Positions 6,524-13,228 of a stretch of DNA of 25,464 nucleotides are shown here, piece by piece. A program made the translations under genes and the position numbers. Source of the DNA: a virus. The notes beneath the pieces are model-generated. The model ran no database searches and was not told the origin of the DNA. It saw only the letters and a program-made list of their open reading frames with translations. Where the stretch lies: the IMG/VR virus record IMGVR_UViG_3300035206_000817, positions 1 to 25,464 of that record; one strand, given 5' to 3'. Every line of letters starts with the position of its first letter. The first letter of the stretch is position 1.

Positions 6524-7020
6524 TGAGTTAACCTCCACCTTCCATCTGGCATTTTACAAGCTTCGTGCCACTGCATTTTTCTATATGGATTTCCATATAA
6601 TATTGAGTCAAAAAATCTTGTATTGTTTAAATTCTGATCGTGTGTAGTTTCAACCATTGTACACTTAATAGGTCCTTTTAAATAAAAACCTGTTGTTTTA
6701 ATAATCCCATTACTGGTTGTTTTAGGGTTCATCCACGTTGTAAAACCTGGACCATTCGGTGCATTTTCTAAATGATCTACAAATGCTCTAGTCATTAATT
6801 GGTCATCCGTTTCACTATTCATCATATCAGCACCTTTAAATGAACCGATAACAGCACACGTAGCAACAACACCTGGGTTATCACTTAAATATTGCCAACA
6901 GGTTGCCCCAGCAACAGCCGCGGTGGTGCTAGCACCTATATAGGACTGATTGCTGGCGCAATTTGAGAGCAACAACAAACCACTAAGTAAAACAAACTTC
7001 TTTAACATCTTCAGTTTCAT
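6520..7020 (-). CDS. Glycine-rich lipoprotein (cassette copy 2, gene A)
   Basis: The ATG at 7020 gives a 166-residue lipoprotein: the signal ends in LLLLSNC with Cys21. A small-residue hydrophobic stretch follows (GASTTAAVAGATCWQYL, TCAVIGSFKGADMM). The second half has FVDHLENAPNGPGFTTWMNP, GIIKTTGFYLKGPIKCTM and the end KMPDGRWRLTQ, all shared with the paralogue at 8375-8896. A TTG three codons earlier (7029) is a possible start. Alanine/glycine-rich segments of this kind can insert into membranes. Function unknown. Confidence 0.7.
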   Translation of the reverse strand: MKLKMLKKFVLLSGLLLLSNCASNQSYIGASTTAAVAGATCWQYLSDNPGVVATCAVIGSFKGADMMNSETDDQLMTRAFVDHLENAPNGPGFTTWMNPKTTSNGIIKTTGFYLKGPIKCTMVETTHDQNLNNTRFFDSILYGNPYRKMQWHEACKMPDGRWRLTQ

Positions 7021-7037
7021 TTTGGACAACTATATTA

Positions 7038-7664
7038 TTAATTGCTGATGAGATTATTTTCAGTTTCCGTTTGCTCAATCTTTTTATATGCTAATTCAGC
7101 TTTTTTTTTTAGCTCAAAAGCATCTACTACGTCTATCACAGCATAATTATACATTTTGTTATATTCGCCGAGAGGCAATCTTAAGCCTATCCACGCACGG
7201 TAATAATTATTTTTTGTCATAGTAACTTCCTGAGCAAATATCTCATAACCTCTTACAGGAGTTTCCTTAATGATGTTTACAAGTACAGTTTCAACATCTG
7301 TAACTACAGATTTTTGGTATGTTTTACCTAATTCAGTTACAAACATTTTAGCCCTCTTATTCATTTCACCTTTGATAATGTCAGCAAGCTCTGCTTTCGC
7401 AACTAATTTTGCTTTCTCAATTGCAAGTTCTAAACTTGGTGAAACAGAAGTACCAACACCATAAATACATTGCTTATCTTTGCCTTTACCGAAAGTCTTA
7501 ATATCGCAAGCTTTCTTTTCAGCAATGTCTGCCATGTACCACCCAGGCACTTTATGCACGGTCTTATTTTTTTCTGATTTAATTGAATACTTATTAGACG
7601 CACAACTAAACAATAATAATCCTGCAAATACAATTATTGTGTATTTTATTATATTACTTTTCAT
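7038..7664 (-). CDS. LPP20-like lipoprotein (cassette copy 1, gene D)
   Basis: A 208-residue lipoprotein with a good lipobox, LFSC (Cys21). The LPP20-type domain follows: VPGWYMAD, YGVGTSVSPSLELAIEKAKL, AELADIIKGEMNKRAKMF and YYRAWIGLRLPLGEYNKMYN. It matches the protein at 4908-5519 almost throughout, diverging mainly in the N-terminal signal and the C-terminal tail. Its start lies 11 bases inside the upstream small membrane gene. The short gap to the next gene (cassette copy 2, gene A) suggests one long transcript through both copies. Confidence 0.75.
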   Translation of the reverse strand: MKSNIIKYTIIVFAGLLLFSCASNKYSIKSEKNKTVHKVPGWYMADIAEKKACDIKTFGKGKDKQCIYGVGTSVSPSLELAIEKAKLVAKAELADIIKGEMNKRAKMFVTELGKTYQKSVVTDVETVLVNIIKETPVRGYEIFAQEVTMTKNNYYRAWIGLRLPLGEYNKMYNYAVIDVVDAFELKKKAELAYKKIEQTETENNLISN

Positions 7665-7833
7665 AATGTTTTTTCACTCCTTCCGTTATGTGTGTATATA
7701 TATTATTTACTGATTGCTTTGTTTTATTGACAAGTCGAGTTTTCTCAACTGTTGTTGTAAATGGAACCCACGTAAATGCAATCACAGTCCATAAGATTCC
7801 AATAGTTAATACCATTTTAATTATACCAAACAT
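7654..7833 (-). CDS. Small membrane protein (cassette copy 1, gene C)
   Basis: The start chosen is the ATG at 7833, which overlaps the upstream stop as TAATG, as in the other cassette copy; upstream in-frame codons run through gene B and are not conserved. The 59-residue protein opens MFGIIKMVLTIGILWTVIAF, a membrane helix, then TWVPFTTTVEKTRLVNKTKQ and a helical basic end. It is the paralogue of the 53-residue protein at 5512-5673. Function unknown. Confidence 0.7.
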   Translation of the reverse strand: MFGIIKMVLTIGILWTVIAFTWVPFTTTVEKTRLVNKTKQSVNNIYTHITEGVKKHYEK

Positions 7834-8378
7834 TAATTTATCCTCTTCCATTTCCCAGTAGGATCCAAACAGACCGTCCCGGGTATTTTGAATATACTCT
7901 TCTGTTTTGCATACTTTCTGCAATACAGCGGAGCATTCTCGTCGCTGTAATAAAATTCAGCAAAAAGTTCCCAGTAACCTGGTTTTCTTGCTTTCTCTAA
8001 TTCAATTAATTTTTTTAATTTTTCAATCTCTTGGTCTTTGGTCAGTCCGTGCTTAGTATCGGAACAATGTATTTCTTCCTTTTTAATTATTGAATCGTCT
8101 TCATGCTTAATAACTACTGTCACAAAACACCATTGTCCATCAGGTGTTTTAAATCGTTCCTTAACTGAACTCTTTATAACACTTTCATCTGTAGCATAAA
8201 TTTTAGCAATACTTTTTGATAAAGCAATTGTCTGATCATCTGTAGATACAGTAATCACAGGAGCTTTTGTACCTGATAAATCATTGTCTACACTGTTAAC
8301 TTCAGCGTAACCTTTTTGCCAAATGACCGAAGAAATCAGAACAGTAAATACAATTATGAAAAATCTTATAGGACTCAT
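7833..8378 (-). CDS. Secreted Cys-containing protein (cassette copy 1, gene B)
   Basis: The ATG at 8378 overlaps the upstream stop as ATGA and begins a signal peptide (MSPIRFFIIVFTVLISSVIW, cleavage likely near GYA). The 181-residue protein has conserved cysteines in WCFVTV, IHCSD, LYCRKY and TVCLD, and a YWELFAEFYYSDEN core. A helical insert (QEIEKLKKLIELEKARK) is absent from the paralogue at 5673-6095. Function unknown; a periplasmic protein with disulfides is plausible. Confidence 0.7.
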   Translation of the reverse strand: MSPIRFFIIVFTVLISSVIWQKGYAEVNSVDNDLSGTKAPVITVSTDDQTIALSKSIAKIYATDESVIKSSVKERFKTPDGQWCFVTVVIKHEDDSIIKKEEIHCSDTKHGLTKDQEIEKLKKLIELEKARKPGYWELFAEFYYSDENAPLYCRKYAKQKSIFKIPGTVCLDPTGKWKRIN

Positions 8379-8896
8379 TTTTGTATCTCCACCCTGCCAT
8401 CTGGCATTATACAAGCAGTTCCAAAGTTTACTTTTCTAATAGGTGAATTGCCTATCCAATTGATCGGCCACGGCGGTGTAATATCAATAGTGCTTGAATA
8501 ATCTCTACATTTAATTGGACCTTTATAGTAACTCCTTGTTGTATGAATAATTCCTGAATTTCTTGTATTTGGATTGTACCAATTTGTATAACTTGCACCA
8601 TTTGGAGCTCCAATTAAATGGTCTACAAAATATGATTTATGAACATTGAAATCAGAATTCCAAATCGCATCCGCTCCAAATGCTCCGCCTGCAACAGCGC
8701 AAGCTGCAATAACTTCCACACTCTCTACAGCACCTGCGCACGTTGCTCCTGCGTTGATAGAACCTATAAGTGCTCCTGGATTGCCATCTTTTAAATTATT
8801 AGCACAACTTGTTATTAATAAACCTAATAACAAAATACTACTTAATTTCTTTAACTGTGTTCCACAGTTTGAGCAAATATAAGATAATAAATTCAT
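8375..8896 (-). CDS. Glycine-rich lipoprotein (cassette copy 1, gene A)
   Basis: A 173-residue lipoprotein with lipobox LITSC (Cys31). The alanine/glycine-rich stretch SINAGATCAGAVESVEVIAA and the shared FVDHLIGAPNGASYTNWYNP, GPIKCRD and IMPDGRVEIQK make it the paralogue of the gene at 6520-7020. The N-terminus is longer than that of the paralogue and contains CSNCG before the hydrophobic stretch, yet the ATG at 8896 is the only credible start and makes an ATGA overlap with the upstream gene. Function unknown. Confidence 0.7.
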   Translation of the reverse strand: MNLLSYICSNCGTQLKKLSSILLLGLLITSCANNLKDGNPGALIGSINAGATCAGAVESVEVIAACAVAGGAFGADAIWNSDFNVHKSYFVDHLIGAPNGASYTNWYNPNTRNSGIIHTTRSYYKGPIKCRDYSSTIDITPPWPINWIGNSPIRKVNFGTACIMPDGRVEIQK

Positions 8897-9288
8897 TTTT
8901 TTTTCGTTTTTTTTAACTCTTTAGCTATAAAAGAAACCTTACCGAATTTGTTTTGATAATGAACTAATTCAGCTTCGGTCAATAATTGATTTTTTTTAAG
9001 TCCTGCTAGTCCCGGCTCGACAATAATGAAGCTTTTAATATGTGATGTTTTATCTACATCCTTTTTTTTTAACTCCTTAGCAATCTCAGCCAATTCTTTC
9101 TCAAGTGTTTTATAATATGCCTTGCGACATGCCTTATATTTTTCTTCACTTGTGTTTTTTTTTAAAACTTTGCCCGATTTTTTTTTTAGACAATCAAAAC
9201 AGTAGATTTTGCCATTAACAAATTCTTTAAAAAGCTTTAAATAATCCTTGCTCAGTGAAAGAGAACATTTGGAACAATAATATTTCAT
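8893..9288 (-). CDS. Zinc-ribbon-like small protein, 131 aa
   Basis: Two CxxC pairs, Cys5/Cys8 in YCSKC and Cys30/Cys33 in YCFDC, form a likely zinc ribbon at the N-terminus. The rest is lysine-rich and helical (YYKTLEKELAEIAKELKKKD) with a C-terminal FGKVSFIAKELKKTKKK. It may bind nucleic acid or protein; no named family is claimed. It is the first gene of the minus-strand block, so the promoter for the lipoprotein series probably lies in 9289-9420. The end is coupled to gene A of cassette copy 1 by ATGA. Confidence 0.65.
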   Translation of the reverse strand: MKYYCSKCSLSLSKDYLKLFKEFVNGKIYCFDCLKKKSGKVLKKNTSEEKYKACRKAYYKTLEKELAEIAKELKKKDVDKTSHIKSFIIVEPGLAGLKKNQLLTEAELVHYQNKFGKVSFIAKELKKTKKK

Positions 9289-9610
9289 TAGATAAACCTA
9301 AAAACTCTTTGTTATTTTAGCTTGTAATTCCTAACAGTTTAGATGTGGAATCAAGTTTTGTAATAACATTATAGAATACTGAAAGGGATTTAATTTTAAA
9401 GTGAAATAGGTCTAATTATTTTTCACTAAGTATTTTCTAAACAATACTCTGTTAGGACAGCATCTGCATCTTTCTTCAACTCTGGTAATTATTTTTCTTG
9501 CAATTTCTGCTTTAATCGTTCTTTTCTCACAATATTTGTATAATTCAAAGTATCTTTTATTAATCTTGAATTGAAAAATATTATTTAAAACATTAGTATA
9601 ATATTGAATT
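9289..9610. other. Gap between phage-like and island regions, with a possible minus-strand gene remnant
   Basis: The 322 bases carry no ATG-started gene. On the minus strand, a frame ending at a TAG at 9414-9412 is open for more than 55 codons and reads like protein (YFELYKYCEKRTIKAEIARK, then RVEERCRCCPNRVLFRKYL), but it lacks an ATG, GTG or TTG at a suitable place. It may be a decayed gene or use a rare start. A minus-strand TATAAT at 9373-9368 without a good -35 could start the leftward transcript. A plus-strand TATAAT at 9597-9602 lies just ahead of the next gene. An inverted repeat CCTAACAG/CTGTTAGG (9330-9337, 9449-9456) is too widely spaced to judge. Confidence 0.4.
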
Positions 9611-10123
9611 ATGAAAATAATTGAAAATTTATTAGAAAAGATAATGTTTGCCTCTCGATGGATTATGGCTCCAGTTTATCTTGGGTTAATAGTCTGTTTA
9701 ATTTTTTTATTATATGTCTTTATTCATGAAATAATTGTTTTTATACCTCTAGCTACTAGCGCAGGAGAATCTGGTGTTATTTTATTTGTCTTAAATTTAA
9801 TTGATCTGTCTTTAGCGGGAAATTTATTGCTTATGGTTATTTTTTCTGGATACGAAAATTTTGTATCTAAAATTGATGTTGGTAATCATAAAGACAAGCC
9901 ATCATGGATGGGCAAGGTTAATTTTGCAAATTTAAAATTAAAACTAATTTCTTCAATTGTGGCCATATCAGGAATACATTTGCTTAAAATATTTATGAGC
10001 CTTGATCAGTATACCAAAGAACAAGTAATACTTTATATTTCGGTTCACCTTGCGTTTGTTTTAAGCGGCGTCCTTTTAGCTTTTATGGATTACATTATTG
10101 GAAAGACTGCCAAGCATTCATAA
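9611..10123 (+). CDS. yqhA: YqhA family (UPF0114) inner-membrane protein
   Basis: A 170-residue integral membrane protein closely matching Escherichia coli YqhA of the UPF0114 family. Shared landmarks are ASRWIMAPVYLGL near the N-terminus, LIDLSLAGNLLLMVIFSGYE, NFVSKIDV, then SSIVAISGIHLLKIFM and the C-terminal HLAFVLSGVLLAFMDY. About four membrane segments are visible (15-38, 54-80, 112-128, 138-162). Function is not established. It is a typical bacterial chromosomal gene and the first plus-strand gene after the phage-like block. A TATAAT lies only 9 bases ahead of the ATG, so a leaderless transcript is possible. Confidence 0.85.
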   Translation: MKIIENLLEKIMFASRWIMAPVYLGLIVCLIFLLYVFIHEIIVFIPLATSAGESGVILFVLNLIDLSLAGNLLLMVIFSGYENFVSKIDVGNHKDKPSWMGKVNFANLKLKLISSIVAISGIHLLKIFMSLDQYTKEQVILYISVHLAFVLSGVLLAFMDYIIGKTAKHS

Positions 10124-10183
10124 TTTGTTTAACGGTGAGGATTTAGTTATTTTTATAAGAGAATATGATCATATATACGACTA

Positions 10184-10987
10184 TTAGTTTTCTGATTTAG
10201 TTTTAATTATTTCTTTAAGCAAAACATCAATCCCAGATTTTTCCTGATAATCATTTTTTACTAAATGATGAACCCTGCCGTCTGAAAATAGTTTTTTAGC
10301 AATATCAGTAGATTTTTGATTTTTATCGTCATAAACGCATATGGATTTACCATTATTCTTATTTAAAACATTAAATGTAGGCACATCAGTTTCTCCATCG
10401 CCAAAAAAAATCATATTTTCAAATGGCACATGTATATGGTCACCAAAATACTTCTTTTCATTCACGCCTTCTTGGTCATTAACTTCAAAAGCACCTTTGT
10501 GAATTCTATATAAGAATTGAACTTTATTTGAATAATTTACAGACAATTTAGGCCATAAACCTCTGCCATTCTTGAATATATATTCACAAGCATAAACTCT
10601 ATTTAATTCATTAAAAAAACTACAACCTTCAATCATATTAGTTAATCCTGAAGATATGATATAGTGTTCTACATCAACATTTTTTTCTTTGCCAAATTTT
10701 TTTATTCTTTTAAACCAATCATTAACACCAGGAAATAGTTTTAGTTCTTTTCCATAATTTATAAACTTTTCTCTAGATATTTCTAAATTAGCTTCATACA
10801 TTTTATTTTCTAAAATCAACATATAAGACAAAGTAGGATCCACTTTATTTTTATGAGAATAATCAATTACCTCAGACCAAAATTTACCAATATCAATTTT
10901 GCAATCAGGAATTAATTTTTGATTTTGCATGTAACCAGCACATAAAGTTCCATCAAAATCATAGCAGAGAGCAATTTTTTTATTCAT
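10184..10987 (-). CDS. HAD-superfamily phosphatase
   Basis: A 267-residue HAD hydrolase. Motif I is CYDFDGTL with nucleophile Asp10 and acid/base Asp12. Motif II is IISSG (Ser112 or Ser113), motif III probably Lys155, and motif IV FFGDGETD at 195-201. The large helical cap between motifs I and II (about 20-95) is of the phosphoserine-phosphatase-like type. The substrate is unknown. It is preceded without gap by a small gene (stop then ATG, TAAATG) and convergent with yqhA. Orthologues of this long form occur in many bacteria, so it is not phage-specific. Confidence 0.8.
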   Translation of the reverse strand: MNKKIALCYDFDGTLCAGYMQNQKLIPDCKIDIGKFWSEVIDYSHKNKVDPTLSYMLILENKMYEANLEISREKFINYGKELKLFPGVNDWFKRIKKFGKEKNVDVEHYIISSGLTNMIEGCSFFNELNRVYACEYIFKNGRGLWPKLSVNYSNKVQFLYRIHKGAFEVNDQEGVNEKKYFGDHIHVPFENMIFFGDGETDVPTFNVLNKNNGKSICVYDDKNQKSTDIAKKLFSDGRVHHLVKNDYQEKSGIDVLLKEIIKTKSEN

Positions 10988-11140
10988 TTATTTATCTTTG
11001 GAAAAGGAATATTTAACAATCTCTAACCAATATTGATGCTTGGGTAATTCCCGGCACAATAAATCTTCCTCAAAATCTAGCAAGGATTTGATAGTGCGAT
11101 ATCTTTTTAGTATTTGAGTCATTAATTTATTAAAGATCAT
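10988..11140 (-). CDS. Small protein upstream of the HAD gene, 44-50 aa
   Basis: A short frame with starts at 11140 or 11122 (both ATG, in frame) reads MTQILKRYRTIKSLLDFEED, then LLCRELPKHQYWLEIVKYSF and a short lysine end. It looks soluble and helical. Its stop is directly followed by the ATG of the HAD gene (TAA-ATG), suggesting an operon and possibly coupled translation. No clear ribosome-binding site is seen at either start. Function unknown. Confidence 0.5.
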   Translation of the reverse strand: MIFNKLMTQILKRYRTIKSLLDFEEDLLCRELPKHQYWLEIVKYSFSKDK

Positions 11141-11178
11141 GTAATTTAGTCACTGTGCTTAGTTGTTCATATACATGG

Positions 11179-11634
11179 TTATTTAACTGATAATTTTAAC
11201 TTGGCTATTTTTTCTTCCACTTCTGAAGTAGCTTTTAATATTTTATCCTTCTCCGTGGGAGAAATAATTTCCCCCTGAGCTCCAGCAGGATTGATGGCAT
11301 CCTGTGTAACATCCATGAGGTTGCCGATTCTGCCGCCAATATTAATCAATACGTTAGATATGTTTTCGAATTCATTAATTTTTTTAAATTCTTCTGATAA
11401 CTTTAGACCAAAATTATCCAAAAAAGGCGTCCCCAGTCCTTTTTTTTGCATTAAAATATCTAATTTAATTGCATCATCAAAATATAAATTATGGTCTTTA
11501 TCATCGTGGTCGCTGCATTTTCTAAAATGTGAAACTGTCTTTCCGGAAATATTTTTTACTTCATCATCATTTATTTTACTAAGAGCAAAAGATAAAACTT
11601 GTTCCACAGTTAAGATTTTCCTGATTTTAGTCAT
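11179..11634 (-). CDS. Putative regulator-like protein, 151 aa
   Basis: The N-terminal half (ILTVEQVLSFALSK, GKTVSHFRKCSDHDDKDHN, LYFDDAIKLDILMQKKGLGT, PFLDNF) resembles small alphaproteobacterial phage-regulator-like proteins with a helix-turn-helix start and a DDAIxLD segment. The second half is a helical tail rich in Glu/Lys (about 85-151), perhaps for oligomerisation. DNA binding is a guess from pattern, not a strict motif. It is divergent from the plus-strand series starting at 11716, so it is well placed to control both. No ribosome-binding site is evident. Confidence 0.5.
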   Translation of the reverse strand: MTKIRKILTVEQVLSFALSKINDDEVKNISGKTVSHFRKCSDHDDKDHNLYFDDAIKLDILMQKKGLGTPFLDNFGLKLSEEFKKINEFENISNVLINIGGRIGNLMDVTQDAINPAGAQGEIISPTEKDKILKATSEVEEKIAKLKLSVK

Positions 11635-11664
11635 ATTTTAAATATTCAGAGTTTAACAGATTAG

Positions 11665-11692
11665 TTGTTGTCATCAATATTTGTGATAAAAT
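11665..11692 (+). promoter_or_regulatory. Possible sigma70-type promoter
   Basis: TTGTTG (11665-11670), a 16-base spacer and TAAAAT (11687-11692) stand ahead of the small membrane gene at 11716, within the divergent gap next to the regulator-like gene. The match is imperfect and AT-rich DNA gives many such hits. Confidence 0.25.
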
Positions 11693-11715
11693 ACTGAAAA
11701 TTAATAGTATTATTT

Positions 11716-11874
11716 ATGGCAAAAATTATCAAAAAAGGCTTAAAGAAAGGAAATAGATCAATATTGGAAAGAAAGTTAGATGAAGTAAACCACACCATGG
11801 AATTGATTAGAACGATTATTCCAATTATAATTTTAATAGTTCAAATTGTTATTTTAATAAAATTATTTGGTTAA
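11716..11874 (+). CDS. Small membrane protein, 52 aa
   Basis: The frame has a basic N-terminus (MAKIIKKGLKKGNRSILERK), a short helix with LDEVNHTMELIRT, and one strong membrane segment (IIPIIILIVQIVILIKLF) at the C-terminus. This is a tail-anchored layout. It is followed after 12 bases by the nuclease gene at 11887, with AAAGGAA serving as the ribosome-binding site for that gene. The two probably form an operon. Function unknown. Confidence 0.6.
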   Translation: MAKIIKKGLKKGNRSILERKLDEVNHTMELIRTIIPIIILIVQIVILIKLFG

Positions 11875-11886
11875 AAAAGGAATTAT

Positions 11887-12567
11887 ATGACAAAAAAATT
11901 TAATAAAGATAAAATTTTTAATTTTTCTGCCAGTGAATTTGCTTTTGGTTTTGAGGGTTGCCAAAGGTGTTATTATGATAAAAAGGTTAACAACATAGAG
12001 CTTAAAACTCCGTTTCCAGCTATATTTTCAAAGATCGATTACATACAGAAACATTATTACCATTCAAAATCCAGCAAACTGATCTCCAAAGATTTGGATG
12101 AGGGTGAAATTATAGCCGACTATAATAAAAAGCTCTATTCAGAGCTTTTATATGACAACAAAAAAAGACCTTTCACAATTACTGGAATGATTGATGCTTA
12201 TATAAAACATGAAAATTCTTTTACCGTTGTTGATTTTAAAACAACAAAAATTGAAGAAAAGAAAATCGATACTTACACCACGCAACTGCAAAGTTATGCC
12301 TTAATGATGGAAAAACCAAGAGAAGGAAGTTTAAAATTGAATCCTGTCAAAAAGTTAGGGATATTTTGCTTTGATCCCAATAGTATGTCCGGAACCAATG
12401 AAAAAGATTGTAAAATAAATATGGATACGCAATGGTTCGAAATTAAAAGAGACGACCAGAACTTAATTAATTATATCACTAAGATATTGGATGTTTTAAC
12501 CTCTGACGAAATTCCAAAGGGAAGTCCTAATTGTGGTGTATGCAATTATAGAAAATTAATTAAATAA
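11887..12567 (+). CDS. Cas4/RecB-like PD-(D/E)XK nuclease with four cysteines
   Basis: A 226-residue protein of the RecB/Cas4-type nuclease superfamily. The core is GMIDAYI (Asp103), VVDFKTTK (Asp116, Lys118), then the QLQSYAL motif (Gln133-x3-Tyr137). Cysteines frame the core: Cys25 and Cys28 in GCQRC near the N-terminus and Cys216 and Cys219 in NCGVC at the C-terminus, as in iron-sulfur-containing nucleases, although those usually have a 1+3 pattern rather than 2+2. It probably acts as a DNA exonuclease or end-processing enzyme; no cas genes or helicase are nearby. Its stop is directly followed by the ATG of an 18-aa ORF. Confidence 0.75.
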   Translation: MTKKFNKDKIFNFSASEFAFGFEGCQRCYYDKKVNNIELKTPFPAIFSKIDYIQKHYYHSKSSKLISKDLDEGEIIADYNKKLYSELLYDNKKRPFTITGMIDAYIKHENSFTVVDFKTTKIEEKKIDTYTTQLQSYALMMEKPREGSLKLNPVKKLGIFCFDPNSMSGTNEKDCKINMDTQWFEIKRDDQNLINYITKILDVLTSDEIPKGSPNCGVCNYRKLIK

Positions 12568-12624
12568 ATGGATAAAAAAGAAGCATTAAAGCAAATCAAA
12601 GCAGGCAATTTTTCACTTATATGA
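12568..12624 (+). CDS. 18-aa coupled mini-ORF (MDKKEAL family)
   Basis: ATG follows the nuclease stop without a gap, and the TGA stop overlaps the next gene start as ATGA. The peptide is MDKKEALKQIKAGNFSLI. Its DNA is almost wholly inside a 33-bp repeat also found at 14586-14618. It may be a leader peptide coupling two genes, or the remnant start of a DUF4116-type repeat protein, whose units look like DKE-VL-AVK. Both readings are inference. Confidence 0.4.
   Translation: MDKKEALKQIKAGNFSLI
12569..12601 (+). repeat. 33-bp direct repeat R1, copy a
   Basis: An exact 33-base match to 14586-14618, beginning TGGATAAAAAAGAAGCATTA. It encodes DKKEALKQIK in both places. It lies at the start of the mini-ORF ahead of the gene at 12621. 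Confidence 0.85.
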
Positions 12625-13205
12625 ATAACATTCCAGTTGATAGCATTGTTTTTTCTGTAACTTATGAGAATTATATTAAATATATTCTAAAAGATAAACC
12701 TGAAAAAAAAGTGGGTGAATGGAATATAGGTGATCATATGACCAATCTTTTAAAATTTGGTTACACTTATTTAAAAGACTCAGATCAAATGATTGTAAAG
12801 AAATACTATATAGATAGTTTTGAAAAGCAAAGTGATGGAAGATATTGTTTTTATTTCTCTAAAAGTGAAGATATTTTTTTCGAATATCCTTATTCTAGAG
12901 TTCAAGCTAGACATTACAGAAGAAGTATTGATTTAGAAAGATGCAATAGGTTATCTGAAAATGAAATAAAAATGCGATTGGAGAAATCAAAAAATATCAA
13001 ATCTGAAGCATCTACATCTAAAAAATTAAAAAAATCAGGTGTTTTTGAACCAACAAAAGAGGAATTAACCAAAATAAGAAATGAAAAATTCAAGGATCAA
13101 CCTTTACCAACTGCAGAGCAAGCTAGAAAGTTAATCGAAAGAGTTGAAAATGGAGAAGATGCAGATGCAGTTGTTACAGAATTTTATTTAGAGAAAAATA
13201 AATAG
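12621..13205 (+). CDS. Hypothetical protein, 194 aa
   Basis: The start ATG overlaps the mini-ORF stop (ATGA), which supports it. The N-terminal 100 residues are mixed beta/alpha with many aromatics (SVTYENYIKYILKD, TNLLKFGYTYLKD, GRYCFYFSKSEDIFFEYPYS). The C-terminal half is charged and helical, with KLKKSGVFEPTKEELTKIRN and ending in RKLIERVENGEDADAVVTEF. No family recognised and no membrane segment. It converges on the minus-strand nuclease gene; its stop lies within repeat R2a. Confidence 0.6.
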   Translation: MNNIPVDSIVFSVTYENYIKYILKDKPEKKVGEWNIGDHMTNLLKFGYTYLKDSDQMIVKKYYIDSFEKQSDGRYCFYFSKSEDIFFEYPYSRVQARHYRRSIDLERCNRLSENEIKMRLEKSKNIKSEASTSKKLKKSGVFEPTKEELTKIRNEKFKDQPLPTAEQARKLIERVENGEDADAVVTEFYLEKNK

Positions 13206-13216
13206 GATCTTTACAA
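13199..13216 (+). repeat. 18-bp direct repeat R2, copy a
   Basis: TAAATAGGATCTTTACAA, exact copy of 14317-14334. The two copies bracket the minus-strand nuclease gene. Confidence 0.85.
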
Positions 13217-13228
13217 GATAGTTTATAA

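Noticed and set aside
9330-9456. Inverted repeat CCTAACAG / CTGTTAGG in the junction gap
   Set aside because: Arms of 8 bases are over 110 bases apart; not enough to call a mobile-element end.
10163-10174. Perfect palindrome ATATGATCATAT between convergent genes
   Set aside because: Short, AT-rich and without a T-tract; too likely by chance to call a terminator or operator.
10988-11634. A toxin-antitoxin pair formed by the small gene and the regulator-like gene
   Set aside because: Neither protein shows toxin motifs, the genes do not overlap, and the small gene is instead coupled to the HAD phosphatase.
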